Shown piece after piece: positions 9,439 through 21,863 of a stretch of 64,000 bases of DNA; position 1 is the stretch's first letter, and each line of letters opens with the position of its first letter. The DNA comes from Karstenula rhodostoma CBS 690.94 (lineage: Eukaryota > Ascomycota > Dothideomycetes > Pleosporales > Didymosphaeriaceae). The stretch covers positions 276,685 to 340,684 of the forward strand of contig MU001496.1 of assembly GCA_010093485.1 (NCBI GenBank), given 5' to 3'. The notes below the pieces were generated by a model. The model searched no databases. It was not told the DNA's origin and saw nothing but the letters and a program-made list of their open reading frames with translations. The translations under genes were made by a program, and so were the position numbers.

Positions 9439-11859
9439 ATGCCTCAACCACTGCCCTCGAAAGAGGCTTCGCTGTTTCGACAGCTGGTCAAGAACTATGA
9501 GGCAAAGCAGTACAAGAAGGGTATGTTGCATGTGGTCAACAAGGCGGTATTCTGACGTGTAAAAGGCATCAAAGCTGCCGACCAGATCCTCAAGAAGATG
9601 TCTGACCATGGCGACACACAGGCGATGAAGGCACTCATTCTTAACTCGCAAGGCCAGGGCGAGGAGGCATTCGCGCTCGGAAAGCTCGCGCTGAAGAACG
9701 ACATGAAATCCAACATCTGCTGGCACGTCTACGGCTTGCTTTGGCGGTCAAAGAAGAACTATGAAGAGGCTATCAAGGCATACAAGATGGCCCTGCGTCT
9801 AGCGCCCGAGTCTCAAAACATCCTCCGCGACCTTGCCCATCTCCAATGCCAGATTCGCGACTACGACGGGTATGTCGAGAGCAGACAGAAGATGCTAAGC
9901 GACCGATCACAACTTCGACAGAATTGGACTGGGCTGGCGATAGCGTATCACCTTGGTGGGAATTACAAGGAAGCAGAGCACATCCTGACCACATACGAGG
10001 GGACATTGAAACAGGCGCCTCCCAAATCGGACCTCGAGCACTCGGAAGCCGTTCTGTACAAGAACACGATAATAGCAGAATCGGGGGACATTGAGCGTGC
10101 TTTGGAACATCTGGAAACGATCCTTAAGAACAATCTGGACCGTACAGCCGTACTGGAGCTCAAGGCAAAATATCTGCTGCAACTAGAGAGGCATGAGGAA
10201 GCCGCCAAGGTGTACAGGACGCTTCTCGACCGAAACAGCGAATATCGGCCATACTTTGTTGGTCTTGAGCAGGCTCTCAAACTGGACAGATCGGACAGCG
10301 CCTCTATTGAGAAATTGACCGAGCTCTACGAGGGATATGCCAGTCAGAACAAACGAAACGATGCCACGCGTCGGATACCGCTGGACTTCCTGGAGGGTAA
10401 GATGGTCAAACAACAAGAAGGCTCACCCAGCTAACAAATTGTCAGGAGACGCCTTCAAGACAGCGGCGGACGAGTATTTGAGGCAGAAACTGACGAAAGG
10501 CGTGCCTTCTACTCACGCAAACGTCAAAGCTTTATATGTGAACCCCGCGAAGAAGGCAGCCATTGAGGAACTTGTACTCGGGTACGCTTCAGAAGAGAAG
10601 AAGCAGAACGGCTCAGCCAATGGCACGACCAACGGGGCCGCTCTAGATGTCTTCGAGAAGTCGGTGCTGCTTTTCCTGGCTAAGCACTACGATTATGTGC
10701 TCAGTCGCGACCTTAATAAGGCGATGGACTATGTGGATCGCTTGATCGAGCTGGAGCCCAAGAACGTTGACTATAACCAGTTGAAGGCGCGGGTTTGGAA
10801 GCATAAGGGCGATACGCAAAAAGCTGCAGACCTAATCAATTTCGCGCGGGAATGCGACTTGAAAGATCGTTACATCAACACCAAGTGCGCAAAGTACCAG
10901 CTACGGAACGACGAAAATGAGAAGGCACTTGAGACTATGAGCAAGTTCACGCGCAACGAAACTGTCGGAGGACCCTTGGGAGACCTGCATGACATGCAAT
11001 GCATGTGGTATCTGTTGGAGGATGGCGAATCATACTTGCGACAGAACAAACTCGGTCTTGCTCTCAAACGGTTCACTGCCATTGCAGATATTTTCGAGGT
11101 CTGGCAAGAGGACCAATTCGATTTCCACAGCTTCTCGCTACGAAAGGGGCAGATTCGGGCTTACGTCGACATGATCAGATGGGAGGATCATCTCCGAAAC
11201 CATCCCTTCTTCACACAAGCTGCGCTGTCCGCGATAGAGCTATACATCAAGCTTCACGACAATCCGGATCTGGCCAACAATGGCAAGCCGGACCTGGCTA
11301 ACCTCGATCCTTCAGAGCGAAAGAAGGCATTGAAGAAGATACAGAAGGAGGACGAAAAGAAAAAGAAGGCAGAGGCGGACAGAAAGCAGGCCGCTCAAGC
11401 CAAAGCAACTGCGAAGGGTGATGATGGCGAGGTCAAGAAAGAGGATACAGACCCCAACGGCGAGACGCTTCTCCAGACCAAGGAGCCTCTGGAAGTGGCA
11501 CTACGGTTCCTCAAACCGATGCTTGAGCTCAGTCCCCGCAATGTTGACGCACAGAACATCGGTTTCAAAGTGTATCTCAGGAGAAGTATGTCGACCAACC
11601 TCATTAGAGCCTTTGAAATAAGACTAACAATAACCACAGACAAGCTTTTGCTTGCTCTAAAGTGTCTGCGCGCTGCTCAGGAGCTCGATCCCGAGAACGC
11701 TGGAGCGAAAGAGAATGCTGCTGCGCTCCGTGAACATCGTGAGTAACAGTCGTTGCTCGACTCTGAGAAACTTCACTGACATGAGTAGTAAACAACCTCA
11801 AGGAACCGCTATCCGGCCCCGTTGCTGAGGCCATCAAGAAAGATTTCCCCACGGCTTGA
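9439..11859 (+). CDS. NAT1: N-terminal acetyltransferase A auxiliary subunit (Nat1/Naa15)
   Basis: This TPR scaffold anchors the catalytic subunit Ard1/Naa10 to ribosomes for co-translational N-terminal acetylation. There are five exons: 9439-9520, 9566-10396, 10446-11585, 11640-11738 and 11789-11859 (740 residues), with introns of 45-54 nt. The start MPQPLPSKEASLFRQLVKNYE and the helical repeats that follow (for example KAYKMALRLAPESQNILRDL) are typical of Naa15. A Lys/Glu-rich charged stretch (ERKKALKKIQKEDEKKKK) lies near residue 610. The protein ends EAIKKDFPTA. Length is somewhat under the yeast protein (about 850). Confidence 0.94.
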
Positions 11860-12378
11860 AACTCTTGAAGTAAGAGAAGAGCAATGCGAAAGCCGCGAAC
11901 TGGTATCGACAAACGACGGCGAAATGGCCACGCGCTGCAATGCTCCAAAGGTGAACTTATTCAGACTTCAGCGTCTCGTTTTGACTGCAGGGGGAGCAGT
12001 AATCTTTTTGCGTCTTATGTGTAGATGACTGCTTCCTTCTGTTTTGTAGAATATGCGGCTTAGTGTCGCCATTTACATTGGGGAGCCATATAGCATTGCA
12101 TATTGGGCGCGACCGCTGATCTCGCGAAAAAGTTTGAGCACGTCTTAAAAACATCAGACTTCGATGGTCGTAGCTATTGGGTGTTGGGCGTGTGCTCTGG
12201 AGTGTATCACGTGTGTTGTCACAGGTCTTTTGCAAATCTGGTTCTCAAGTTATGTTGATCGTTGAAGCGGGGCAGCGAGGCTGAGGTGTGGAGCTCCATC
12301 GATCACGTTAAATCTATCATGAAGCCCTCTACACTTCACCCCTAATACACTCATCCCCCCATCCCCCCATCCCCACCC
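11860..12378. other. Intergenic: NAT1 3' region and oxidase promoter
   Basis: No gene is supported here. The last 30 bp before the next ATG consist of C-rich repeats of CATCCCCC type (about 12350-12378). Confidence 0.3.
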
Positions 12379-13535
12379 ATGGCCCCGCACTACGAGGTCG
12401 TTGTCGTCGGCCTCGGCGCGATGGGCGCCTCTACTCTCTACCAACTCGCAAAGCGCGGCGTCCAAGCCTGCGGCATCGACCGCTTCTCCCCTCCCCACTC
12501 GCAAGGCTCCAGCCACGGCGCAACCCGCATAACCCGCCTCTCCGTCGGCGAAGGCCCAGCATACGTCCCGCTCGTCACCGCCTCGCACCGCATCTGGCGT
12601 GAGCTGGAGCGCGAGCTCGACGTGCCCCTGTTCGAGGCGTGCGGCGTGCTCGTCATGACGTCCACAGATGACCCAGGCGAGAGTGACTTCACGCAGAGTA
12701 CGATTGCCATTGCGAACAACTACGGGATTCCGCATGAGGTTTTGGATGCAAGTGAGATCCGAGCGCGGTTCCCGCAGTTTGCGCCGATCCGGGATGACGC
12801 TGTGGGGTATCTTGAGCCCAGCGGCGGGTACGTGAGACCAGAGGCATGTATCGATGCGCAGTTGACACTGGCGCAACGGCTGGGCGCGGAAGTGAAGCTG
12901 GGTACGGACGTCACGGGGATCGCCTCGGAGAACGGCAAGGTGGTCATCTCGACCAAGGACGGTACCATCGTCGCCGATAGGGCCATCGTCAGCGCAGGAA
13001 TGTGGACTGCAGACTTGCTCGGCGACCCGTTCGACCGCCTGCTCACGGTGTACCGGCAGAAGCTGTACTGGTTCAAAGTAGCCGAGCCCTCCAAGTTCGC
13101 CGCGACATCGCCCAGCTTCATCCTCATCCATGGGCCGACGCTGGAGGAAGCCAGCTATGGGTTCCCCCCTGTTCCCGGCGAGGGAAGCATGAAGATCGCG
13201 ACGCATCAGCACAGCACGGCGACGTTGCCCGAGGAGCTGGATCGTCAGGTGTCCCCGTGGAGTGCGACACTATGTACCAAGCCCATGTTGATGGCTACAT
13301 TTCTGGGCTCTCTCCTGAAGTGGTGGACTCCAAGGTGTGCACGTACACTTTCACGCCTGATGGCGGGTTCATCATCGACCAGCATCCGACGCTTAGTGGT
13401 GTCACTGTTGTGAGTGCGTGCTCGGGTCATGGATTTAAACACTCTGCTGGCATCGGCGAAGCGTTGGCGCAGCAGCACGTTACAGGTTCATGTGATGTAG
13501 ACCTCACGGCGTTTTCGCTGGACCGATTGCTGTGA
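12379..13535 (+). CDS. FAD-dependent amine oxidase, sarcosine-oxidase-like (apparent frameshift)
   Basis: This is a DAO-family flavoprotein that probably oxidises a secondary amine or N-methyl amino acid. The N-terminus has a Rossmann FAD site (VVVVGLGAMGAS), then GIDRFSPPHSQGSSHGATR, typical of monomeric sarcosine oxidases. At the CCCC run 13253-13256 the open frame leaves the family sequence. The frame one base away resumes it at VECDTMYQAHV and continues through TFTPDGGFIIDQHP and ACSGHGFKHSAGIGEALA to the stop at 13535. The whole span is one base short of 386 codons, so a single missing base explains everything. No usable intron spans the point. It is either a real inactivating deletion or a sequencing error. 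If real, the protein stops near 13413 and loses the C-terminal flavin-binding part. Confidence 0.85.
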
Positions 13536-13910
13536 TGGCTGAAGTGCTGCCGTTCCCGCTCGAGGTGAGGTGTCTGTTTGATTCGGCAAGGAAAGTCCCG
13601 GAAACAGAATCGGGTGATGTTCGTTGAGATGAGAAGCGTTGACAAGTGGTCGCGGGTTCATACGTCCTGGGGTAACTCACGCTGTAACATGTGTTGGGCC
13701 GACGAACCTAGTCCAAGATTTCCTTCCAGCCTCTGTTGAGTATGACAAACGATCAAGTAGGCAAAGAAGTACATCGCGTGGGCGTTACACGTACTAGTTC
13801 CCCAAACACAACAAAATCCTCAAATGGCGAAGCATTGCTTGTGAAATATTCTGGAATTGAGTAGTAATTAGATCTAAAAATAAGTCCCGCGAGAATCCCA
13901 GTTCCTTTCC
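13536..13910. other. Convergent intergenic region
   Basis: This 375-bp spacer lies between the 3' ends of the oxidase and the 7-TM gene. No gene, RNA or repeat was recognised. Confidence 0.3.
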
Positions 13911-14849
13911 CTATCTCTTCCCCCAAATAGGATTCGGCTGGTACTGCAACTCCATCTCCCCGAGCAGCCCCTCACTCTCATCGTCCACCTTACTCGGCGG
14001 GGTCTGTATCTCGCCCCTGACCACCTCGAGCATGCTAATCAGCGGCAGAATCAGCAGCAACAGTGGCAGCAACTGCCCATAGCTCCAGTCCTTCTCGCTG
14101 CCACCCACAAGGTTCACGCCATCCGGCACGCTCCCGAACGCCTGGCTGACCATTACGACGCGCACGGTGGCGCCGACGCCCATGGCGGTGCAAATGACGA
14201 GCCCGGCGACCTGCACGGATTTGAGCCAGGTCGGGTTCGTGCGCGTGTGCAGGTAGAGCGTGGAGAACACGAAGACGACGACCTGGCCCGCGATGACGGC
14301 GATGGTGCCGACGATGCTGAGGGCGGCATTGGAGGGCGTCCCGCGGGATTCGACCTCCCAGGCGCAGGCGATGGGGAGGCGCGGTTCCATGTCTTTCATG
14401 ACGCTCTGCAGGATGAAGATGCCGCTAAAGACACCCAGCACCATGTTCACGAGCATGAAGAACTGCCGCATCCAGCGGAGCACCCAGTCGCGCCGGAAAT
14501 CGTTGACGAGCGCGAGGAGGGTCGCGAGGTTCGTCGCGGTGGAGAGCAGCGAGAGCAGCCAGACGATGAAGAAGTGGTACGGCACCATGGATTTCATCTT
14601 GGCGAGGGCGATGCTCTGGATGCCGATGCCCGTGATGATTTGCTGGTCGCTGAACGAGAGGAGCAGTTTCCTGCAGAGCGGCGCGGACGTGGATTTTCGT
14701 AGGCCGAGCAGGATGATGGCGGCGCTGAGGAAGAGCGAGAGGAAGTTGGTTATTATGAAGGAGAGAAGCGTGCCCGCGCCCGCGACGCCGGCGTCGGTGG
14801 CTGTTGTCGCGGGCACGATGGAGCAGTTTGCTGTGATGTTGCTCGCCAT
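13911..14849 (-). CDS. Fungal seven-transmembrane protein of unknown function
   Basis: This single-exon gene encodes 312 residues from the ATG at 14849. The frame is open further upstream, but the leader there is hydrophilic and unconvincing. The start ASNITANCSIVPATTATDAG has an N-glycosylation sequon and is probably lumenal or extracellular. About seven hydrophobic helices follow, among them FIITNFLSLFLSAAIILLGL, YHFFIVWLLSLLSTATNLA and ALSIVGTIAVIAGQVVVFVF. A short acidic tail (DDESEGLLGEMELQYQPNP) ends the protein. The layout resembles the many uncharacterised fungal 7-TM proteins, but I recognise no specific family motif and assign no function. Confidence 0.7.
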   Translation of the reverse strand: MASNITANCSIVPATTATDAGVAGAGTLLSFIITNFLSLFLSAAIILLGLRKSTSAPLCRKLLLSFSDQQIITGIGIQSIALAKMKSMVPYHFFIVWLLSLLSTATNLATLLALVNDFRRDWVLRWMRQFFMLVNMVLGVFSGIFILQSVMKDMEPRLPIACAWEVESRGTPSNAALSIVGTIAVIAGQVVVFVFSTLYLHTRTNPTWLKSVQVAGLVICTAMGVGATVRVVMVSQAFGSVPDGVNLVGGSEKDWSYGQLLPLLLLILPLISMLEVVRGEIQTPPSKVDDESEGLLGEMELQYQPNPIWGKR

Positions 14850-15956
14850 GGTGTTTGTATCCGGTCGAACAAGATGAGGAATCGGGCCGCCACGAAATAG
14901 GTCCACAGGACGTCTCGCAAGATATCTCCCAATGCCGTAGTACACCCTCAACCAAACTCAACCCGTTGATCGCAAACAGTATATCTCTTGAATTTCAGCG
15001 CACGCGCTAATCGCAGCAGGAAGGAATGTGTGTCGGTTTAAGCCAGACTGGCAAGAGCAAAGCTAGTGTAAATTTACAAGTGAAAGTGAAAGTCAGACCG
15101 CGCCCAAGAAACAGAGAGCAGCGCACAGCCTCAACGACATCATCGCTGTCCGGGGTGTCACCTTCGTGGCCTAAATTAAGGGAGAGATTGACGAGCAGCA
15201 GACAAGGGGTGCAAAGGTGTCAAAGCGCAGGTAAAGGAACGTCGGCCAATTGTCGACCTTTGTCCGCTTTGTTCCGTGGCGCGGCGCCTAATCTGCGACA
15301 CGCGACGAGCGGCAAAACGCGGTGGGGTGTTCCACTCAGACATCAAGAAAGGGTTGAAGACAAAGGTGCATTTAGGAAGTGCCGCGCGCGAAGCTGAAGG
15401 AACATTTGAGATGGTGCTCGAAGCAGTGTGAACTGGTGGTGGGTGTTAGCAGCATAAGAAATAAAAACCTGGACAACACGCGCATTTCACATTGCTAATA
15501 CTTTGATAGGGTCCCCGGTATACTTCGCACATCTCAGTTTTAATGATAATATATGTCATGCAGTACCCAGTGCGATGAAGGAAGTGACGTTCAAGTAGTT
15601 TGTGGAAAGATCGCATCATGGGTGTCTCCTCTGCAACTGTCGTATTGATTTCATGCAACCGAACGATAATAGCAAGTCCATAATCTGAAAGCCAGCCATA
15701 CCCACGATGGAGGCCTCCCCCGAAGCGCCATGCCACCATGCAGATATCCTTTCCAGGTATATAACGCCGTTGTAATGCCCCAAAGCAGGAAGAACGCACT
15801 AGTAGATTGCACGCCAAAGCATCGCAGCGGTAGATACCTCAGACTCCAGCAATGCTTAGAAAATATGGCAACCCTCGTCCTGAAAATCAATGTCGTTGAG
15901 GATAGCCTAGGCTAACATCCGCCTCTTTATCGGCCCACAAGAAGCTGACGCGGCCA
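14850..15956. other. Intergenic: 7-TM gene promoter and E2 3' region
   Basis: This 1.1-kb stretch lies between two minus-strand genes. Several open frames of 60-123 codons occur on both strands, but none shows domain features or family resemblance. I found no tRNA, snoRNA boxes or transposon ends. Confidence 0.3.
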
Positions 15957-17284
15957 TCACAACCTGCGAATGCCCGTTCTTGGACCAAAGTCGCCGCGAT
16001 TGTACTTCTTCAAATCATATCCCGCCTTCTTAAACTTCTTGAGCTCCCACGTGCGTCTATTCTCGAACTCATCGGAAGCCAATCTCTTCCGCACGTTCGC
16101 CTTGGATTCCCCGTTCTTGATGGTGCCCGCCTCGTGCATGATCTCAGATTCTTCCCATGTCCATGAGAATTCTCTAAGGAGAGGGTGGGTCTGATTGTTC
16201 GGCTGGATAGCGGAGAAGGGATTCTTATCGGAGAACTTGAGAAGTTCGGGAGTGTCTGCCACGTCGGGGGCGGACTTTGGCTCAGCAGGAAGACGGAGAC
16301 TGAAGGACTGCTGAGCGATGCGTTGCCAGGGATCCTGGATGAAGGGATCTGAATCCTCATTTTCCTTGTCCTCTAACAAACTGGAGTCCTCAGTTTGTGG
16401 AAAGCTACTTGTGACCCTCGACCTCTCGGGCGAGTCAAGTTGGACGCCATGATCGAGGCCTTGGATCCCAAAGATGTTGGTGCACCCAACACGAGGTTCC
16501 TCGAGTGATTTGATAGGTCCTGGTATCCAATCATCCTCAGGATCGCTGTCTGCCTTTGGACCTGTATCCCCCTGTCGCAGGTTTTCCTCGTCTTCGTTGC
16601 TGGATGGCCGGACTTTCCTTGTCGTGGGCGTCGCCTTGGCCTTTCCTTTACCATTGAGCTTGGCTTCCACCGCTTTGGCCTCTACCACGACGTCTTTCTC
16701 GTCACCTCTGCTTTGAGCCTCTTTGACTTGGTCGAAAATGTTGCTAGGAATAGCGGCGTGTATCTCCGTCATGAGCTTCGCTCTCCGGCAGAAGCTGTCC
16801 CAGTCCTCGCTTGCCAGCTTCCCCGCAGCCTCGTTGAGTGCACTCGCCGGATTCGGCTGTATGAGCAAGCAGGCTATGGTGACCAGGACATCGCGCAGCT
16901 TGAGGGTGCTGCTCCAGTCGCGCTTCAGCGTCTCCACACACACGGCGCCGGTCGCTTCGTCGATATTCGGATGCCATAACCGCGTGCGGAAATTGGCCGT
17001 GGGAGGTGCTGTAGGGTACGTAGGAGGGATATCGAGGTGCAAGCGCCAGACGCCGTGCGCATAGGGAGTGCCGACGGGCCCTGCGAGCAGGATGTCGAGG
17101 GATGTCAGGTCCGAGGGAAGCTCTCCCACTAGGGATGGCGGGAAGAGATAGTTGGGTGGCAGGCCGGCAGTGTGAAGCGAGCCATGGTCGGCGGCGAGAC
17201 GGCGCAGCGATTTCGAGTTCTGTGAGCTCCAACGTAAGCCATGTATCGTGCAAGTGGCGACCACCACAGAGAGTTGTTTACCAT
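15957..17284 (-). CDS. UBE2S-like ubiquitin-conjugating enzyme with long C-terminal extension
   Basis: This E2 transfers ubiquitin through the Cys in TGAVCVETLKRDW, preceded by the HPN motif (LWHPNIDEA). The phrases ETLKRDWSSTLKLRDVLVTI and LLIQPNPASALNEAAGKL are closest to UBE2S, the APC/C chain-elongating E2. About 250 low-complexity residues follow, including acidic and KEN-like segments (EDKENEDSD), which could be a degron. The preferred model has exon 1 consisting of the ATG alone (17282-17284), a 62-nt GTAAAC...CACAG intron (17220-17281), and exon 2 from 17219 starting NSKSLRRLAADHG (421 residues). The alternative is an unspliced start at 17267. Confidence 0.85.
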
Positions 17285-17698
17285 GTTATCATATACAACG
17301 CAAAAGGTTTTGGGGGCGTTATCAAATTAGGAAGAAGGTCGTGACAAGGAGAAAAATCATAAGAGAGAAATCGAGCGTCAGCAAGCAACGGCGGGGGAGA
17401 ATCGTGGAGGGCGCACAACCGTGGACAAGGCTCACCGAGTTAGGGTTCAATGCGGCGGGAAGGCGCGTTGGCGCGTATGACATAATCCCCAATGTATAGC
17501 GCGTCTCTTTCGCGCTTGCTTCACTTGCATCACGGCACCTCGTCGCAGATCTGTACATGCCACGTGAGTAACATTACTATCTCATATCTAGCCAGGCCAT
17601 AGCCGTGTCGCTGAGCGTGTCGATGCCGCGCATAATGCCTCCAGCGGCTCAAGGCCCTCCAAATCACAAGAAACGCCAGGCTAAATCACCAAATACTC
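17285..17698. other. Intergenic: E2 promoter and NUP120 3' region
   Basis: No gene is supported in this 414-bp spacer between two minus-strand genes. Confidence 0.3.
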
Positions 17699-20600
17699 TT
17701 ACAGGATGTCCATCTCATCAGCCGGGTCCATGAAAGCAAAATGCCCATTCTCAATAGCCGCCACACGATCGAGCTCCGCCTGGTATTCCTTCCTCAGCGT
17801 ATCCAGCGTCACAATGTGCCGCTTGAGCAGCTTCTTCGCCGTGCCGATTGGCCCATGCAAGAACTGCGGCATTCCTTCGTCATTGCGCTGATCCGCGAGG
17901 ATATACGCATCCTCGGGGCTCACTGAGGACAGTGCGTTGATAATCATCAGATAGCATTGTATCAAGGACTCGTCAGCCGGATCGTGCACCTGCGACGATG
18001 TGGTTTTGAGACGCTGTAGCCGCTCGTAAAGAATCGTTGCTGCGCCGCGGAAGTTGCCGCGAGATATTCGGAAAGCATACAGGATCTGATAGTAAGGTGG
18101 ACCTGACCCGATGTTGAGTGTCTTTTGGCACAGTTCGTAGAGAATGGCATCCATCTCCTCTACCAGGCCAACGAGAGGGAATTTGAGAAGCGCTGTCGTC
18201 TGCGCTTGCGCAACCATGGATGTTACGAGGCTCTTCAGCGACGAGTGCTTCCTGAACAGAGGTCAGCAAAAGCGTACTGTTGGGACAGAGTTATACTTAC
18301 AAGGCCAAGTCCGAGTGTCTAATCATGGCAGTATATGCCTCTTCAAATCGTGATGTTTGTATCGAAGCTGTGAAAAGCCGTTGCAGGAGTTCGGTCCTCA
18401 GGGTCTCATCCTCGAACCCCATCATCGAGTTCAAGCCCAGTCGAGCATAATCGGCCGCGAAAGAGTACGCCTTCACCTTCTCAAACAAGCTTAGCACATG
18501 ACTGTAGTATTTTGGCAGGCCGTCGGAGAAGAGGTCCTGCTCCGTTTCTGGAACCAGTCGTGCTGTGTCTGCCATGTCCACAGAGAACCCAATGCCAAGA
18601 GCTGGAAAGGTTAGTATTCGGCAACATCAATGGAAATTTAAAATATTTACCGAGGTTATATGCCGGTTTTTGGAAGCATAGGGATGCTAATTGGTTCTCT
18701 CCGAGTGCGATATGCATCCTGCCTTTTAGGTAGCTGGCCCAGTTGCTCTCCGGTAGAAATTTAGAAAAGTCTTTTGCAAGCTCGTACTCTTTCTGGAACA
18801 GGAGCTTGCCCATCATGTCCTCGACAATTGAATCGAAACTCTGGCCTTGGGCGGAGAAGATGGATGCAAGCCAGCCCTGGCTCCAATAGGTGAGAAATCC
18901 CGTCTTAAGACTGTTCGGCGTCGGGATTGAAGTGGCACCGTAGCCATACATGCCTTCAAGGGCAGTTTGGGTGATGGGAAACCTTGATGATGTTTTCGAG
19001 GCATCGTCAAACTCTTTCATCCAGCGTGTCGAACTTCTACCGGTGGGAGTTTGATGTGACCAAACTGTTGTCGCGATCCAATCCAACACAATCCAATCCT
19101 TGAATTCGTTTATGAGGTCGAAAAAGACTACCGACGCGTCGAAGTCTTCTGATATGTCCTCCTCGAACTGCATGAATAGTATCAAGACGAGTAAGTCGAG
19201 CAAAGTCTCGTAGTTAAAGGCCAGAGTCTCTGATGCTATTCTGAGCAAGGCCTTAAGACCGTATCGTGCAGACTGTGTTGACCTAGGCTGTCCACCTTTC
19301 CTCTCGAACTTGAGGGCCCGCAAAGCGCTTTGAAAAACTTCCGTGCTCAGACGATTGACATCATTGCCAAGATCTTCAATGAGAGAGGCCAGGTCGTCAT
19401 CTGTCATTGTCGACGAGAGGTCGCAGTCGGCTTCCATCTGTTCCATCCGGTCGATCACAGTAATCGAGCGACTCTGCAGCAGGTCTGCGTGAAGATAGCG
19501 CTTCAAGTCTTGCTGAAATGACGAGGGTAACCTTCGTCTGAATGAAGCGGCTGCGTTGAGTAGCCGGCGTACTTCTGGAGACTGTGCTTCCGGCTTTTGA
19601 AGCGCTTTGCGTAGAGGACCACTCGGTAAATGTCTCTTCGCTAAGATATCCGAGTTGTTCAAGATAGCCTCCGGCTCATTACAATTGCGGACAGCAGACA
19701 AGTAGTCACTCAAGACTAGCCATGGTTGATCGGACACAGAGTCGTATGCCAGAGAGAGGGATTCTCCTCTTCGTTTGTGCAAATCCTTGACCAGCCCGTA
19801 ATAAGCCCTCCATTGTTCGGCAATTGACCGTTCGTAATCTACTGAGGTGTCTTCCGAAGCCTGTCTTCGTGCTGCTTCCGCGATTGTTGTGCACAATCGA
19901 TCTTTCAAAGACCCTTTGCGCGTCGTCGAAGAGCGATCGCCTTCGATCCCTTTCTGCAAGATGAAGAGTGCGGTCTCGAGTGTGGCGATTGTGAACCTTC
20001 CAGGATGAAAGAGGAAATCAAGCCACCTTTCTGTAACGTCTATTTCATAAAGCTCCGAAGTATCCCAATCCTGCTCCCCAGGGTTCGTTGGCTCTTTCCT
20101 CAGTCCCTCGATGGTAAGCGGGCCAGAATCTACGGTCGTCCAGTCATTCTTCCAAACGCGTGACAGCTGCTCGTCATCGTCGGAAGGATCGAAGGTAATC
20201 TGGAAGACACTGCTGCTTGGACCTGACCGCGCGCGGAGCCAAAGTTGCGTGCCTTTCCAACCTGAGGCCGAAGGTACAAGATAAAACTCTTCCAATGTCC
20301 ACACTGTTGCGTTCATAAGATCGTCGATTGGAGGGACGAAGCTGAAGTCTGGCTGGATATCGACAAAGGCCTCGGGAGTCGCGAAGTCGGTCGACCTAAC
20401 ACCGTAGAATTTGAACTCGTGTTGGATGGGGGAGTAGACGACCACGAAGTAGGAAACATTCGCGACACCGAGAGCCTCTACTATTTGCATCAATTTGGAA
20501 TGCGATGGCCCAAGGAGATGTGATTGATTCCGGTCCTGCGCACCGTCTCCAATATCTAGCAAGTCTTGCTGCCTTGTCAGTTTGCCAGACTGCAGATTGA

Positions 20601-21447
20601 ATATCCTGAGAGTATGATCCAAACACACGGATATTATGTGACTCCCATCAGGTGAAAGTGACATGTTCGCCGCCGTGGATGCCGGGAGGTCTGTGTTTCC
20701 AAAGCGGACCGTCTGTTGACCTTTCCAGGGCAACACGCCGCGCAATGTCAGCGACCAATTGCTCTGCTGAAAAGTGGCTTCCGTCCAAAGTATGTCGTCT
20801 TTGTTTTCCCGCAAGAGACGCAATATACTTCCATTGTCCAACGACACCAATAATTGATCGATACCAACAGCGACAAGGCGATATGGGATGTTCGAATGAA
20901 GTAAGGCAGGTGTGGCCCGTTTACACCAATGTTCGACATCTGCATCCGATGCCGCCTCTTTACTGAAGAATGCACATGGTATGGCCAGCGCGTACAGCTC
21001 ATTGGTAGTCGTGATTGCGAAGACGGTGATGGAGTTCTGGTCGTCCGGTTCGGCGAATGCGACGCAAAAAGGACGAATGGGAGTGCTGAAGTGCAAGAGC
21101 AACGTCAGATCTGCCTCATGCGTGCTGCGCTCGTCATTTTCCAGGTCTACCGCCTGAATCTCGAGTGTCTTTCTTTCATCTAGCACGCGCCAAAGAAAGC
21201 TGCGCGGGTATGTGTTACGCCGTCGGAAGAACACTGAACCATCGCTAGCCAGATGTCGCTTGGTGAATGCATCGTCGTCATTTCCGGTGTCTTTCTCGTC
21301 GTATATGGTGCGCTTTGGCCGCGTCGGGAAGCCGATTGCGTTCGCGCTTCTCGCGGGGAGTGTAATCGAGATAGTCGATCCAGGAAATGCGGGCTCGATG
21401 TTCAGTCGTGCCTCCTTGTAGAGGCAGGTGCCTGCGGTCCGCACCAT
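17699..21447 (-). CDS. NUP120: Nuclear pore Y-complex nucleoporin Nup120 (Nup160 family)
   Basis: This is a scaffold subunit of the Nup84/Nup107 (Y) complex. The exons are 18651-21447, 18301-18601 and 17699-18251, joined by two 49-nt introns and giving about 1216 residues. The N-terminus CLYKEARLNIEPAFPGSTIS is the family signature. A beta-propeller segment follows (MSLSPDGSHIISVCLDHTLR), then an alpha-helical solenoid to the end (FAFMDPADEMDIL). I use the ATG at 21447. Another in-frame ATG at 21540 would add 31 Ser/Thr-rich residues, and the choice is not decided by sequence alone. It is tandem with RAD51 on the same strand. Confidence 0.9.
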
Positions 21448-21540
21448 CGCGATCCCATGCGCTGGGTTTTTGGTGCTCGGTCGGTGCTCGTCGAGGTGTG
21501 CGCGGGTAGTGGAAGTAGAGCTCGAGGTTCGGTCGCGCAT

Positions 21541-21863
21541 ATCCAAACAAATTCGGAGCTTCGCAGCGCGCACCTGAGAGCTTGGGCCACTCCACCGACT
21601 GCGCGCACGAGCCACGTCGATTCAACATCACTGTCAAATCATTCACGGATCTGGAGGCATATCTCTCCAATGAAATGACAAAGATCGCGACCTGCATCAA
21701 AATCATATATTCACAAGGATATCTGCGCATGGGCATATCGACGTGACGCTACTAAAACAACAAACACCCTTTCAGAAAACCAACCAACCACCGTCTACGC
21801 CATCCATGCATTATGACAGAGTTCGTATATTCGCATTACACCTCCCTGCACTCAGATCTGCGA
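21541..21863. other. Intergenic: NUP120 promoter and RAD51 3' region
   Basis: This is about 320 bp between tandem minus-strand genes. No further feature was recognised. Confidence 0.3.

Noticed and set aside
12250..13212. 320-codon minus-strand frame
   Set aside because: It is the antisense of the FAD amine oxidase, His/Arg/Gly-rich with no domain.
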